DNA from: Lentzea albidocapillata | GTDB lineage: Bacteria; Actinomycetota; Actinomycetes; Mycobacteriales; Pseudonocardiaceae | DNA length: 64,000 nucleotides | NCBI RefSeq assembly: GCF_000719115.1 | Contig: NZ_JOEA01000006.1 | Location: 62,001-126,000 of the forward strand | Direction: 5' to 3' | In this document: positions 17,055 to 25,006 of the stretch, piece after piece | How the letters are laid out: every line of letters begins with the position of its first letter | Numbering within the stretch: position 1 is the first letter of the stretch | Program-made: the position numbers and the translations under genes | Notes under the pieces: model-generated | The model's database searches: none | Seen by the model: only the letters and a program-made list of their open reading frames with translations | What the model was told of the DNA's origin: nothing

Positions 17055-17621
17055 TCATGACGGGTGCTGCCGGGAAAGCCCGTCGAGCAGCAGGCTGATC
17101 AGCCGCCGGGGGTCGTAGCGTGGGTCGTCGTCCCGGCCGATGCACAGGTTGCCGATCCCGCGCATCAGCTCGAACGGCCGCACGTCGGCGCGGATCTCGC
17201 CGGCCTCGGCCGCCGCGTCGAGCAACGAGCCGCACACCGGTCCGAGCCGGTCGAGGAAGTACGCGTGCAGCGACGCGAAGCCGCTGCTGTCCGACTGCAT
17301 CGCGCCGGCGAGCCCGTGCTTGGTCACCAGGAAGTCCACGAACAGGTCGATCCACTTGCGCAGCGCGGCGGCAGCGGAGTCCTCTGTGGACAGCAGGGCG
17401 GGGCCGGCCTCCGCGCAGGCCTCGACCTGGTGCCGGTAGACGGCCACGACGAGGTCCGCGCGGGTGGGGAAGTGGCGGTAGATCGTGCCCATGCCGACAC
17501 CGGCCTCGGCGGCGATCTCGCGGATCGGCGCGTCGACGCCCGACCGTACGAACACCTCGGCCGCGGCGGCGAGCAGCGTCTGCTCGTTGCGCACGGCGTC
17601 GGCTCGCTTGCGTGGTGGCAC
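17055..17621 (-). CDS. TetR-family transcriptional repressor
   Basis: The protein has 188 residues from GTG 17621, preceded by AAGGAG with a 5-nt spacer. The DNA-binding helices are clear (LLAAAAEVFVRSGVDAPIRE, AEAGVGMGTIYRHFPTRADL). The C-terminal ligand domain follows the layout of the actinobacterial TetR group with CIGRDDDPRYDPRRLISLLL near its end. It is divergent from the hydrolase gene at 17723. The palindromes at 17654-17684 between them are the probable operator, so it most likely represses the hydrolase and itself. Inducer unknown. Confidence 0.93.
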   Translation of the reverse strand: MPPRKRADAVRNEQTLLAAAAEVFVRSGVDAPIREIAAEAGVGMGTIYRHFPTRADLVVAVYRHQVEACAEAGPALLSTEDSAAAALRKWIDLFVDFLVTKHGLAGAMQSDSSGFASLHAYFLDRLGPVCGSLLDAAAEAGEIRADVRPFELMRGIGNLCIGRDDDPRYDPRRLISLLLDGLSRQHPS

Positions 17622-17645
17622 GCGCGCTCCTTCCCGAGCGGACGG

Positions 17646-17684
17646 TTGACAAAACGGAACAGTGCTCCGTATCGTTCCGGAACG
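17646..17684 (+). promoter_or_regulatory. Promoter with two palindromes, probable TetR operator
   Basis: TTGACA at 17646-17651 and TATCGT at 17670-17675 (18-bp spacer) form a sigma-70-type promoter reading towards the hydrolase. ACGGAACAGTGCTCCGT (17654-17670) is a near-palindrome filling the spacer, and CGTTCCGGAACG (17673-17684) is a perfect palindrome over the -10. A bound repressor would block RNA polymerase. Confidence 0.55.
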
Positions 17685-17722
17685 TCGCTCCGCTTGAGTG
17701 GACTGTACTCGAAGGGAACCCC

Positions 17723-18604
17723 ATGACCGTCTTCACGGTGAGCCCTGTTGTGCTCGAAATCCCCGGCAGGCCCGTTGACCTGCAGTTGAAGGTCTCCGCG
17801 CCGACCGAGGGCACCGGCCTGCCGATCCTGCTGCTGTCGCACGGGCAGGGCTACTCGAACCACCTGTCCTCGCTGAACGGCTACGCGCCGCTCGCGAACC
17901 ACTGGGCCGAGCAGGGCTTCGTCGTCCTGCAGCCAACGCACCTGAGCAGCGGAAGCCTGACGCTGCCGGAGAACACCCCTGGCGCGCCGATGTTCTGGCG
18001 TTCCCGCGCCGAGGACATGTCGCAGATCATCGACCGCCTCGACGAGATCGAGAAGGCCGTGCCGCAACTGCAGAACCGCTGGGACCGCACGAAGATCGCC
18101 GTCGCCGGGCACTCGATGGGCGGCCACACCGCGAGCCTGCTGCTGGGCATGAGGACCGAGGGCGTCAGCCTGAGGGACGACCGGATCAGGGCGGGCGTGC
18201 TGCTCGGCTCGACGGGCCGGGGCGACGTGGTCACCGACGTGGTGAAGGAGCACTACTCCTTCATGCAGCACACGGACTTCAGCGAGATGACCACGCCCGC
18301 GCTCGTCGTCGCCGGCGACGCGGACGCCTCCGCGCACCTGACCACCATGGGGCCGGACTGGCACGCCGATCCGTACCACCTCGCGCCCGGCCCGAAGGAT
18401 CTGCTCACGCTGTTCGGCGCGGAGCACGGGTTCGGTGGCATCTCCGGTTACGACGTCGCCGAGACCACGGACGAGAGCCCGGAACGGGTCGCGGCCGTGC
18501 AGCGGCTCACCGCGGCCTACCTGCGCGGTCAGCTGCACGGAACCACGGACTGGCAGGACATCAAGGCCGCCGGGATCACCGAAGGCCGCGTCGAGTCCAA
18601 ATAG
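17723..18604 (+). CDS. Alpha/beta hydrolase (chlorophyllase-like / dienelactone hydrolase-like)
   Basis: The protein has 293 residues from ATG 17723. The oxyanion strand LPILLLSHGQGYSNHL and the nucleophile elbow VAGHSMGGHTASLLLG (Ser) are plain. The acid (VVAGDADASAHL) and His (GAEHGFGGI) complete a catalytic triad in the right order. The family includes esterases and chlorophyllase-type enzymes; the natural substrate cannot be read from sequence. There is no signal peptide, so it is cytoplasmic. Divergence from a TetR gene with an operator in between suggests induction by its substrate or a related xenobiotic ester. Confidence 0.88.
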   Translation: MTVFTVSPVVLEIPGRPVDLQLKVSAPTEGTGLPILLLSHGQGYSNHLSSLNGYAPLANHWAEQGFVVLQPTHLSSGSLTLPENTPGAPMFWRSRAEDMSQIIDRLDEIEKAVPQLQNRWDRTKIAVAGHSMGGHTASLLLGMRTEGVSLRDDRIRAGVLLGSTGRGDVVTDVVKEHYSFMQHTDFSEMTTPALVVAGDADASAHLTTMGPDWHADPYHLAPGPKDLLTLFGAEHGFGGISGYDVAETTDESPERVAAVQRLTAAYLRGQLHGTTDWQDIKAAGITEGRVESK

Positions 18605-18607
18605 GAC

Positions 18608-20314
18608 TCAGTGCGCGTTCGGCTCGGGGTTTCGCCCAGGCCGTGACAGGAACTCGAAGTCGCAGCCCTTGTCGGCCTGCGTGATGTGCTCGTAGTACAA
18701 GGCGCCGTAACCGCGTTCGAACTTCGGCGGTGGCGTTGTCCACGCGTCACGACGACGCGCCATCTCCTCGTCGGAGATCTCCACGCGCAGCACCCGCGCC
18801 TCGACGTCCAGCGTCACGAGGTCGCCGTCCCGCACCAGTGCCAGCGGACCGCCGATGTGCGCTTCCGGTGCCACGTGCAGAACGCATGCGCCATAAGAAG
18901 TTCCGCTCATCCGCGCGTCCGACACGCGCACCATGTCCCGGACACCCTCGCGCAGCAGCTTGTCCGGGATCGGCAGCATCCCGTATTCCGGCATGCCGGG
19001 CCCGCCCTTGGGGCCGCCACCGGCCAGCACGATCACCGAATCCCTCGTCACCTCCAGCGACGGGGAGTTGATCCGTGCCTGCAAGTCCTGGTAGCCGTGG
19101 AAGACCACGGCGGGCCCGGTGTGCCTCCACAACGCGGGATCGGCCGCGACGTACTTGATCACCGCGCCGTCGGGGGCCAGGTTGCCCCGCAGCACGGCCA
19201 GCCCGCCCTCGGGTGAGATCGGATCGTCCAGGGGGCGGATCACGTCGGAGTCGTACACCTCGGCGCCGTCGAGGTCCTCGCCGAACGTCCGCCCCGTCAC
19301 CGTGATCCGCTGGAGGTGCAACGAGTCCCGCAACCGCGACAGCAGCCCGCGCAGCCCGCCCGCGTAGTAGAAGTCCTCCATCAGGTGCGTTCCGGCGGGC
19401 TGGACCGAGGCCAGCACCGGCACCTCGCGCGACAACCGGTCGAAGTCGTTCAGCGACAACGGGATCTGCGACCGCCCGGCCATTGCGATCAGGTGGATGT
19501 ACGAGTTCGTGGAGCCGCCCAGCGCCAGCACGGTCCGGATCGCGTCCTCGTAGGCCTCCGCCGACAGCACGTCGCCGATCGTCAGCCCCTCGCGCACCAT
19601 CTCGACCGCGCGCATGCCCGACGCGGCCGCCATCCGGTGGTGCGCCGAGTCGACGGCCGGGATCGACGACGCCCCCGGCAGCGTCAGCCCCAGCGCCTCC
19701 GCGGCGGCCGTCATGGTCGAGGCCGTGCCCATCGTCATGCACGTGCCGGGGGAGCGGGCCAGTCCGGACTGGATCTCCGCCCAGTCGCCGGACGAGATCG
19801 TGCCCGCCCGCTTCTCGTCCCAGAACCGCCACATGTCCGTGCCGGACGCGAGCTTCTCGCCCCGCCAGTGGCCCCGCAGCATCGGCCCGGCGGGCACGAA
19901 GACGGCAGGCAGCCCGGCGGAGGCGGCACCCATCAGCAACGCGGGGGTGGTCTTGTCGCAGCCGCCCATCAGCACGCAGCCGTCGACGGGATAGGACCGG
20001 AGGATCTCCTCGGTCTCCATCGACAGCATGTTCCGGTACAGCATCGGAGTCGGCTTCTGGTACGTCTCCGACAGGGTGGAAACCGGGAACTCCAACGGGT
20101 AACCGCCCGCTGCCCAGACCCCGCGCTCGACCTGCTGCGCCCGTTCGCGCAGGTGCATGTGGCACGGGTTGATGCCGCTCCACGTGTTCAGGATCGCGAT
20201 GACCGGTTTGCCAAGGTGCTCGGCGGGGTTCAGGCCGAGCTGACGCATCCGGGCGTTGTGCGAGAACGCCCGCAGCCCCTCGCCCTCGAACCACTCCGCG
20301 CTGCGAAGCCTCAC
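18608..20314 (-). CDS. IlvD/Edd-family dehydratase, L-arabonate/sugar-acid dehydratase-like
   Basis: The protein has 568 residues. GTG 20314 overlaps the stop of the upstream gene (GTGA), fixing the start. Fe-S cysteines occur in GINPCHMHLRE, LMGGCDKTTPALLMG and GTCMTMGTASTMTAA, and the C-terminal domain carries MVRVSDARMSGTSYGACVLH. The pattern (LNTWSGINPC, LRGNLAPDGAVIKY, GPKGGPGMPEYG) is closer to bacterial L-arabonate/xylonate dehydratases than to valine-pathway dihydroxyacid dehydratase. It would remove water from an aldonic acid to give a 2-keto-3-deoxy acid. It forms an operon with a DHDPS-fold enzyme and a GntR regulator, which supports a sugar-acid catabolic role. The exact sugar is open. 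Confidence 0.88.
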   Translation of the reverse strand: MRLRSAEWFEGEGLRAFSHNARMRQLGLNPAEHLGKPVIAILNTWSGINPCHMHLRERAQQVERGVWAAGGYPLEFPVSTLSETYQKPTPMLYRNMLSMETEEILRSYPVDGCVLMGGCDKTTPALLMGAASAGLPAVFVPAGPMLRGHWRGEKLASGTDMWRFWDEKRAGTISSGDWAEIQSGLARSPGTCMTMGTASTMTAAAEALGLTLPGASSIPAVDSAHHRMAAASGMRAVEMVREGLTIGDVLSAEAYEDAIRTVLALGGSTNSYIHLIAMAGRSQIPLSLNDFDRLSREVPVLASVQPAGTHLMEDFYYAGGLRGLLSRLRDSLHLQRITVTGRTFGEDLDGAEVYDSDVIRPLDDPISPEGGLAVLRGNLAPDGAVIKYVAADPALWRHTGPAVVFHGYQDLQARINSPSLEVTRDSVIVLAGGGPKGGPGMPEYGMLPIPDKLLREGVRDMVRVSDARMSGTSYGACVLHVAPEAHIGGPLALVRDGDLVTLDVEARVLRVEISDEEMARRRDAWTTPPPKFERGYGALYYEHITQADKGCDFEFLSRPGRNPEPNAH

Positions 20315-21216
20315 AGCAGGCTCCACGAGTTCAACAGCACACCCACGGCCGAACGGTCGGCCTCCGACAGCACCGAGGCAGGCGGCCGTACGTCCCGGCG
20401 GCACAACCCGAGCTGTGCCAGGGCTTCCTTCACGACGGACACGTTGTTCGCCGACTCGCCGGCCGCCCGCAGCTCCTCGAACCTCCGGACGAACTCCCAG
20501 AACTCCATCGCCGCACCGAACTCGCGGGCCCGCAGGCACCGGAACATCTGCACCGACAGCTGCGGCGCGACGTTCGCCAGCCCGGACGTGAACCCGGTGG
20601 CCCCGACCGCGAAGTACCCCGGCGCCGACAGCTCGGCCAGCCCCGCGATCCACGTCAGCCGCTCGAGCCCGGCGTCGCGGGCCACCGAGGCGAACCGCAC
20701 CGGATCCGGCACCGCGTACTTCACGCCGACGACGTTCGGGCACGCGTCCGCCAACGCCGCGATCTGTGCGCCGCCGATACGTGGGTTCCGCACGTACAGC
20801 ACCACGCTCAGCTCGGGCACCGCCGAGGCGATCGCCCGGTGGTAGTCCACCCACCCGTCCAGCGAGACGTACGGGTGCACCGGCTGGTGGATCATGATCC
20901 CCTGGGCGCCGGCCCGATCCGCGAACCGGGCGGCGGCCACGGCGGACGACAGGTCGTGCCCGACCCCGGCGACGATCGCCGCACGATCCCCGGCCACGTC
21001 CACGGTGATCCGCAGCGCGCGTTCGGTCTCGGCGGAGGACAACGTGTAGAACTCGCTCGTGTTGCCGTTCGGCGTCACGACCGAGATCCCGCCCTCGACC
21101 ATCCGGTCCACGACCGCGGCGTAGCTCTTCTCGTCGATCGCGCCGTCCGCGCCGAACGGTGTGACGGTGATCGCCACCACGGAAGCCAGCTGCTCGGACA
21201 GGTCATCGAACGACAT
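20311..21216 (-). CDS. DHDPS-family lyase/dehydratase (2-keto-3-deoxy sugar acid)
   Basis: The protein has 301 residues. It shows the class I TIM-barrel fold with the Schiff-base lysine in VVGVKYAV, the catalytic tyrosine strand VVLYVRN, and the carboxylate-binding loop TPNGNTSEFYTLS in place of GTTGE. These features place it in the N-acetylneuraminate lyase/DHDPS superfamily. Together with the IlvD/Edd dehydratase it probably handles a 2-keto-3-deoxy acid, either by aldol cleavage or by a second dehydration and decarboxylation as in KdgD. It overlaps both neighbours (14 bp with GntR, 4 bp with the dehydratase). Lysine biosynthesis is unlikely given this context. Confidence 0.85.
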   Translation of the reverse strand: MSFDDLSEQLASVVAITVTPFGADGAIDEKSYAAVVDRMVEGGISVVTPNGNTSEFYTLSSAETERALRITVDVAGDRAAIVAGVGHDLSSAVAAARFADRAGAQGIMIHQPVHPYVSLDGWVDYHRAIASAVPELSVVLYVRNPRIGGAQIAALADACPNVVGVKYAVPDPVRFASVARDAGLERLTWIAGLAELSAPGYFAVGATGFTSGLANVAPQLSVQMFRCLRAREFGAAMEFWEFVRRFEELRAAGESANNVSVVKEALAQLGLCRRDVRPPASVLSEADRSAVGVLLNSWSLL

Positions 21217-21850
21217 CGGAAAGCTCCTCGACCACTCGATCGGCGAAAGTCCGGATGTGGCGGCGCAACAGATCGGCCGCGACGTCGCCGAAGCCCTCCT
21301 CGGCGGCGACGAGGATCGCCCGGTGCTCGGCGGCCTCGGCGTCCCAGGTGGGGTGGAGGCCCCAGCCGGCGATGGTGATCAACGCGGCCTGGTCGCGCAG
21401 CCCGTCGAGGATCCCGACCAGCAACGGGTTGCCGCACCCGGCGTAGAGCGCGCGGTGGAAGCGGCGGTTGGCCAGGCTGCGCCGCGCCAGGCCGGGGACC
21501 TCCTCCAGGGCTGATCTCGCCTCGGTGAGGTCCGCTCCCAGCTCGACGGAACGGCGCAGCGCCTCCGGCTCCAGCAACATCCGCACGTCGTAGACGGACG
21601 CGGCCATCCCGGCGTCGACCGTGCGGACCGTGGCGCCCTTGTACGGGCTCATCACCACCAGCCCCGACCCGGCGAGCGTCTTGAGGGCCTCGCGCACGGG
21701 CGTCTTCGAGACGTTGAGCGTCGCGGCGAGATCGGTTTCCACGAGCGCCTGACCGGGCTTCAGTTTTCCGTGAAGAATCGCTTCTTTGATCGATTCCAGA
21801 ACGAAGTCCGTCCGGGACGCCGGAACGACTCCGGGCCGGTCATACATCAT
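21203..21850 (-). CDS. GntR-family (FadR/FCD subfamily) transcriptional regulator
   Basis: The protein has 215 residues. The winged helix-turn-helix reads VLESIKEAILHGKLKPGQAL, VETDLAATLNVSKTPVREAL. The C-terminal FCD domain carries its metal-binding Asp and His residues (VYDVRMLLEPEAL, NRRFHRALYAG, EHRAILVAAEEG). Such regulators often sense sugar acids or their breakdown products. It is the first gene of the operon with the DHDPS-like and dehydratase genes. The palindrome TCATATATGA covers its own start codon, so it probably represses the whole operon. Confidence 0.92.
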   Translation of the reverse strand: MMYDRPGVVPASRTDFVLESIKEAILHGKLKPGQALVETDLAATLNVSKTPVREALKTLAGSGLVVMSPYKGATVRTVDAGMAASVYDVRMLLEPEALRRSVELGADLTEARSALEEVPGLARRSLANRRFHRALYAGCGNPLLVGILDGLRDQAALITIAGWGLHPTWDAEAAEHRAILVAAEEGFGDVAADLLRRHIRTFADRVVEELSDVVR

Positions 21851-21864
21851 ATATGAGAGCGTAG
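21847..21864 (-). promoter_or_regulatory. Operator TCATATATGA and leaderless-type -10 box of the GntR operon
   Basis: The perfect 10-bp palindrome TCATATATGA (21847-21856) includes the ATG of the GntR gene. On the minus strand TACGCT (21863-21858) lies 7 nt before that ATG, and no ribosome binding site is present. This matches a leaderless transcript whose start site would be covered by the regulator. Confidence 0.4.
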
Positions 21865-21926
21865 GAGCTGGTAGAGCCCCAGGTCAACCGTTTCGTGTGG
21901 GCTGTACAACCTCCTTGTATCCACGT

Positions 21927-21954
21927 TGAACCAACTTCCTCGCAGGCTCGTTCT
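21927..21954 (+). promoter_or_regulatory. ECF (SigL-type) promoter TGAACC-N16-CGT for the anti-sigma paralogue
   Basis: TGAACC at 21927-21932 is separated by 16 bp from CGTTCT at 21949-21954. The same arrangement precedes the ECF sigma gene at 23625-23652. It resembles the TGAACC-N16/17-CGT consensus known for mycobacterial SigL. Confidence 0.6.
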
Positions 21955-22038
21955 GAAGATGTTGGTCACCGCCGTACGCGGGGCTGGAGAAGAAGAAATT
22001 CGAACGTCCTGGGCACCGACGAGTTGAACGAGAACGAC

Positions 22039-22548
22039 ATGCTGATGGAAGAACTGCCACCGGAGGCCGCGATCGACGGGCCTCCGCCGGACCTGGACCA
22101 CCTGCTCCAGCGCACGCTGGGCACGGTCCGTGAAGAGAGACATCAGGCCGTGCGCCGCCGAGGGCGCATCACGGCACTGTCGTCGACCCTTGTCGTCGCC
22201 GGAGTGCTCGCCGGGGGCGTCTGGCTGGGTCAGGGAATGGGGGTCGGTGGCACCGAGAACGTCGACGCGCTCCTGCAGGGGACCTCGTCGTCGGGTGCGC
22301 GGATGGCCGTCCAGGTCACCGACACCGAAGGTGGCTTGAAGCTGGTCGCGACGGTCGACGGCATGCAGGACGGGGAAGCCTGCTGGCTGGTCGTGCACAC
22401 GAGGGACGGGCGAACGTTCACCGCCGGCTCATGGAGGGCGCACGCCGGTGAGGTGACCCTGGCCGGGTCCGCGATGGTGCGGGCAGGGGACGTGGCCGGA
22501 GTCAGCGTGGTCGACCACGATCGCCGGCCGCTGGTGACCGCCCACTGA
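22039..22548 (+). CDS. Anti-sigma-factor-like membrane protein lacking the zinc-binding domain
   Basis: The protein has 169 residues from ATG 22039; TTG 22024 is an alternative that keeps more of the homology. PPEAAIDGPPPDLDHLLQRT matches PPEAMLDGPPEGADLLLQRT in the anti-sigma factor at 24262. The match continues through the basic linker, the membrane helix (ALSSTLVVAGVLAGGVWLG) and the extracellular domain (DGEACWLVVHTRDGRTFTAG). The N-terminal HxxxCxxC domain that binds sigma is absent. It also has a SigL-type promoter. It is therefore a duplicated, truncated relative likely controlled by the same sigma factor. It might sense the same signal or titrate a partner. Its function is not known. 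Confidence 0.7.
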   Translation: MLMEELPPEAAIDGPPPDLDHLLQRTLGTVREERHQAVRRRGRITALSSTLVVAGVLAGGVWLGQGMGVGGTENVDALLQGTSSSGARMAVQVTDTEGGLKLVATVDGMQDGEACWLVVHTRDGRTFTAGSWRAHAGEVTLAGSAMVRAGDVAGVSVVDHDRRPLVTAH

Positions 22549-22648
22549 CGCGGGACTCCCGGCGCGCCGGGTTATCGTCGTGCCCGGACGTGCCGGCCAG
22601 TCCTGCTGAGACGGCGCGCTTCTGTTCGCGCGGACGGATTGGCAGGCT

Positions 22649-23590
22649 GTGGACGTGGCCCGGAACAAACCGGTGACCTTCGCGGTCGCGGTGGTCGCGC
22701 TCCTCGTCGTCACGGGCTCCGCGGTGCTGCTGTGCGGCACGTCCAACGGTGCGCTGTCCGCCGACCAGTACGTCAGCGAGCTCGACCAGGTGCTCACCGG
22801 CCCGAAGACGCCGAGCGTCGTCATCCGGTGCGGTGCGAACGAGGACCGCCACCTCAACGCGGACAACCCCGTCGTCTCACCCGGCATCCCGTTCGGCGCT
22901 CACCACACGCACGAGTACGTCGGCAACAGGTCGGCGGACGCCAAGTCGACCGACGAGTCGCTCGCGGCCGCGACCACCACGTGCGAGAACGACGACCTCT
23001 CGACCTACTACTGGCCCGTGCTGCGCCTGACCGACGGCGTCGGGCACGACGAGCACGCGGACGGCGGCGGCCTGCACGGCAACACCGGTGAGGTGCTCCG
23101 GCCGAAGAGCGTGGAGATCCGGTACGACGGCAGCCCGGTGAGCAACGTCCTGCCGATGCCCCGGTTCCTGCGCCTGATCACCGGTGATCCGTCGGCGTTC
23201 TCCAACGACTACGGCCCGAACACGCGCGCCCGGTGGGGCTGCTCGGACCGGCCGGACCGCTACACGACGAAGTACCCGTTGTGTGGAAACGCGACCACGT
23301 TGCGCAGCTACGACTTCGGCAGCTGCTGGGACGGCAACAACACCGACAGCGCCTCGCACCGCACGCACGTGGTGTTCCCGCTGGCCGGCGGCATGTGCCC
23401 GGCCAAGACGTTTCCGATCCCACGCGTGCACGTCACCGTGGGCTACGACATCCCCGCAGGTCGCCCGTTCGCGATCGACAGCTTCGAGGAGGAGCTGCGC
23501 GACCCGGCGACGGACCACGCGATGTACGTCAACGCAATGCCGGAGCAGCAGATGGCCGAGTTGGTCGGACATCTCAACCGTTCCCGCTAA
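22649..23590 (+). CDS. DUF1996 domain-containing exported protein
   Basis: The protein has 313 residues. GTG 22649 is taken as the start, with GTG 22655 as an alternative. An N-terminal membrane/signal segment (FAVAVVALLVVTGSAVLL) is followed by the DUF1996 domain. Its landmarks are GAHHTHEYVGN near the N-terminus, YYWPVLRL, and the C-terminal block GSCWDGNNTDSASHRTHVVF with GGMCPAKTFPIPRV. The many His, Asp and Cys residues suggest a metal-dependent extracellular protein. DUF1996 proteins are widespread in actinomycetes and fungi without a settled function. It lies between the anti-sigma paralogue and the ECF sigma gene and may share their stress regulation. Confidence 0.88.
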   Translation: MDVARNKPVTFAVAVVALLVVTGSAVLLCGTSNGALSADQYVSELDQVLTGPKTPSVVIRCGANEDRHLNADNPVVSPGIPFGAHHTHEYVGNRSADAKSTDESLAAATTTCENDDLSTYYWPVLRLTDGVGHDEHADGGGLHGNTGEVLRPKSVEIRYDGSPVSNVLPMPRFLRLITGDPSAFSNDYGPNTRARWGCSDRPDRYTTKYPLCGNATTLRSYDFGSCWDGNNTDSASHRTHVVFPLAGGMCPAKTFPIPRVHVTVGYDIPAGRPFAIDSFEEELRDPATDHAMYVNAMPEQQMAELVGHLNRSR

Positions 23591-23624
23591 CATCCGGCAT
23601 TCCAATTTTTCGTTGAAAAGCCGT

Positions 23625-23652
23625 TGAACCGAAGCTCTCTGTCGCTCGTGTG
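23625..23652 (+). promoter_or_regulatory. ECF (SigL-type) autoregulatory promoter TGAACC-N16-CGT
   Basis: TGAACC (23625-23630), a 16-bp spacer and CGTGTG (23647-23652) lie 62 bp before the ECF sigma gene. The layout is identical to the promoter at 21927-21954, so the sigma factor probably activates its own operon. Confidence 0.65.
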
Positions 23653-23713
23653 TCGGCTGAGGTCTTGAACAGGACGCCCGCAGAGGTGTTCGCGGGCGGG
23701 GAGGAGTGGGTGG

Positions 23714-24265
23714 ATGGCGGCTTTGTTCTCCCGCAAACGGGAGGCCGCGGCCGACGAGGCACTGATCCGATCGCTCTACGAGGAGCACGGCCGTGCGCTG
23801 CTGGCGTACGCGACGCGGCTCACCGGCGATCGGGCGGCTGCCGAGGACGTGGTCCAGGAGACCCTGGTCCGAGCTTGGCGCCATCCCGACGCCCTCGTGA
23901 ACGGCAAGGGATCGGTGCGTGGCTGGCTGCTGACGGTGGCGCGCAACATCGTCACCGACAGGGTTCGTGCGAAGGCCGCGCGTCCTCAGGAGGTGGCGGA
24001 GTCTCCGGCGACGCCACCGATCGAGCGCGACCACGCTGACCAGGTCGTCGACTCGGTCGTGGTACTCGAAGCGCTCGACAGGCTGTCCTCCGACCACCGC
24101 GACGTGCTGATGGAGATCTACTTCCGCGGCCGGAGCGTGACGGAGGCGGCGGCGGCGCTCGGGGTGCCACCTGGCACAGTGAAATCGAGATCGTATTACG
24201 CGTTGCGAGCCTTGAGGGAGACCTTCGGCGGTCAGAAGGTCGCACTGAAGGGGGTGGCCGGATGA
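23714..24265 (+). CDS. ECF RNA polymerase sigma factor (SigL-like)
   Basis: The protein has 183 residues; ATG 23714 follows GGGAGGAG. Region 2 reads RSLYEEHGRALLAYATRLTG and AEDVVQETLVRAWRHP, and region 4 reads LSSDHRDVLMEIYFRGRSVT with AAALGVPPGTVKSRSYYALR. This is the sigma2-sigma4 layout of extracytoplasmic-function sigma factors. The next gene overlaps by 4 bp and encodes a zinc anti-sigma factor, as in the mycobacterial sigL-rslA pair. The TGAACC-type promoters at 21927 and 23625 fit SigL specificity. Likely activated by an envelope or redox signal that releases the anti-sigma factor. Confidence 0.93.
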   Translation: MAALFSRKREAAADEALIRSLYEEHGRALLAYATRLTGDRAAAEDVVQETLVRAWRHPDALVNGKGSVRGWLLTVARNIVTDRVRAKAARPQEVAESPATPPIERDHADQVVDSVVVLEALDRLSSDHRDVLMEIYFRGRSVTEAAAALGVPPGTVKSRSYYALRALRETFGGQKVALKGVAG

Positions 24266-24966
24266 CCACGCGACACGACCCGCAACTGCTCGGTGCCTAC
24301 GTTCTCGGGGCACTGGACGAGCAGGAGGTGCGTGAGATGGACGAGCACCTGGCGTCCTGCCCCGACTGCGCACGTGAACTCGGCGAGCTCCGCGACATGG
24401 AGGCCTTCCTCGGCGAGGTGCCGCCGGAGGCCATGCTGGACGGGCCGCCCGAGGGCGCCGATCTGTTGTTGCAGCGCACCCTGCGCCAGGTGCGTTCCGA
24501 ACGGGGCGGCGTCGCACGGCGTCGTCAGTTCGCGCTCGGTGCCGCGGCGGCCGTCGTGGCCGCGGTGGTGCTCGGTGCCGGTGTCTTCGTCGGTAAGGCC
24601 ACGTCACCCGATGTGACGGCCCTTCCCACCCCGACGGTGGCACCGGACCCGGCGGGCACCAGGCTCGCCACGTTCACCGACCCGCTGACCAAGGCGTCGA
24701 TGACCGTGAAGGTCGTCCCCGCCGCCGGGTGGGTCCGCACGAACATGGCGATCAACGGCATTCCCGAAGGCGAGAAGTGCCGGATCTTCGTCGTCTCGAA
24801 GGACGGCAGCCGCCAGGAGGCGGGCTCCTGGGTGGTGTCCAAGAAGGGCGCCGCCGAGGGCACGAACCTGGACGGTTCCGCGCTGGTCGACCCCAAGGAC
24901 GTGAAGTCCGTGGTGGTCGAGAACTTCGCGGGCAAGAAGTTCGTCGAGGTGCCGGTGCAGGCGTGA
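24262..24966 (+). CDS. Membrane anti-sigma factor with zinc-binding HxxxCxxC domain (RslA/RskA-like)
   Basis: The protein has 234 residues. H29, C33 and C36 (HLASCPDC) form the ZAS zinc site of the sigma-binding N-terminal domain. A single membrane helix (QFALGAAAAVVAAVVLGAGV) follows, then an extracellular domain of about 130 residues (MAINGIPEGEKCRIFVVSKD, PKDVKSVVVENF) of the anti-sigma-K/RskA C-terminal type. It overlaps the sigma gene by ATGA and should hold that sigma factor at the membrane until a signal arrives. The terminator hairpin at 24969 ends the operon. Confidence 0.92.
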   Translation: MTTRHDPQLLGAYVLGALDEQEVREMDEHLASCPDCARELGELRDMEAFLGEVPPEAMLDGPPEGADLLLQRTLRQVRSERGGVARRRQFALGAAAAVVAAVVLGAGVFVGKATSPDVTALPTPTVAPDPAGTRLATFTDPLTKASMTVKVVPAAGWVRTNMAINGIPEGEKCRIFVVSKDGSRQEAGSWVVSKKGAAEGTNLDGSALVDPKDVKSVVVENFAGKKFVEVPVQA

Positions 24967-24968
24967 CC

Positions 24969-25003
24969 GAGTGGCCGCTTCCGCTGGTCGGAAGCGGCCA
25001 CTC
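24969..25003. terminator. Strong hairpin terminator between convergent genes
   Basis: GAGTGGCCGCTTCC (24969-24982) and GGAAGCGGCCACTC (24990-25003) form a perfect 14-bp stem with a 7-nt loop. It sits between the stops of the anti-sigma gene and the convergent oxidoreductase gene and can serve both. Confidence 0.8.
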
Positions 25004-25006
25004 CTC

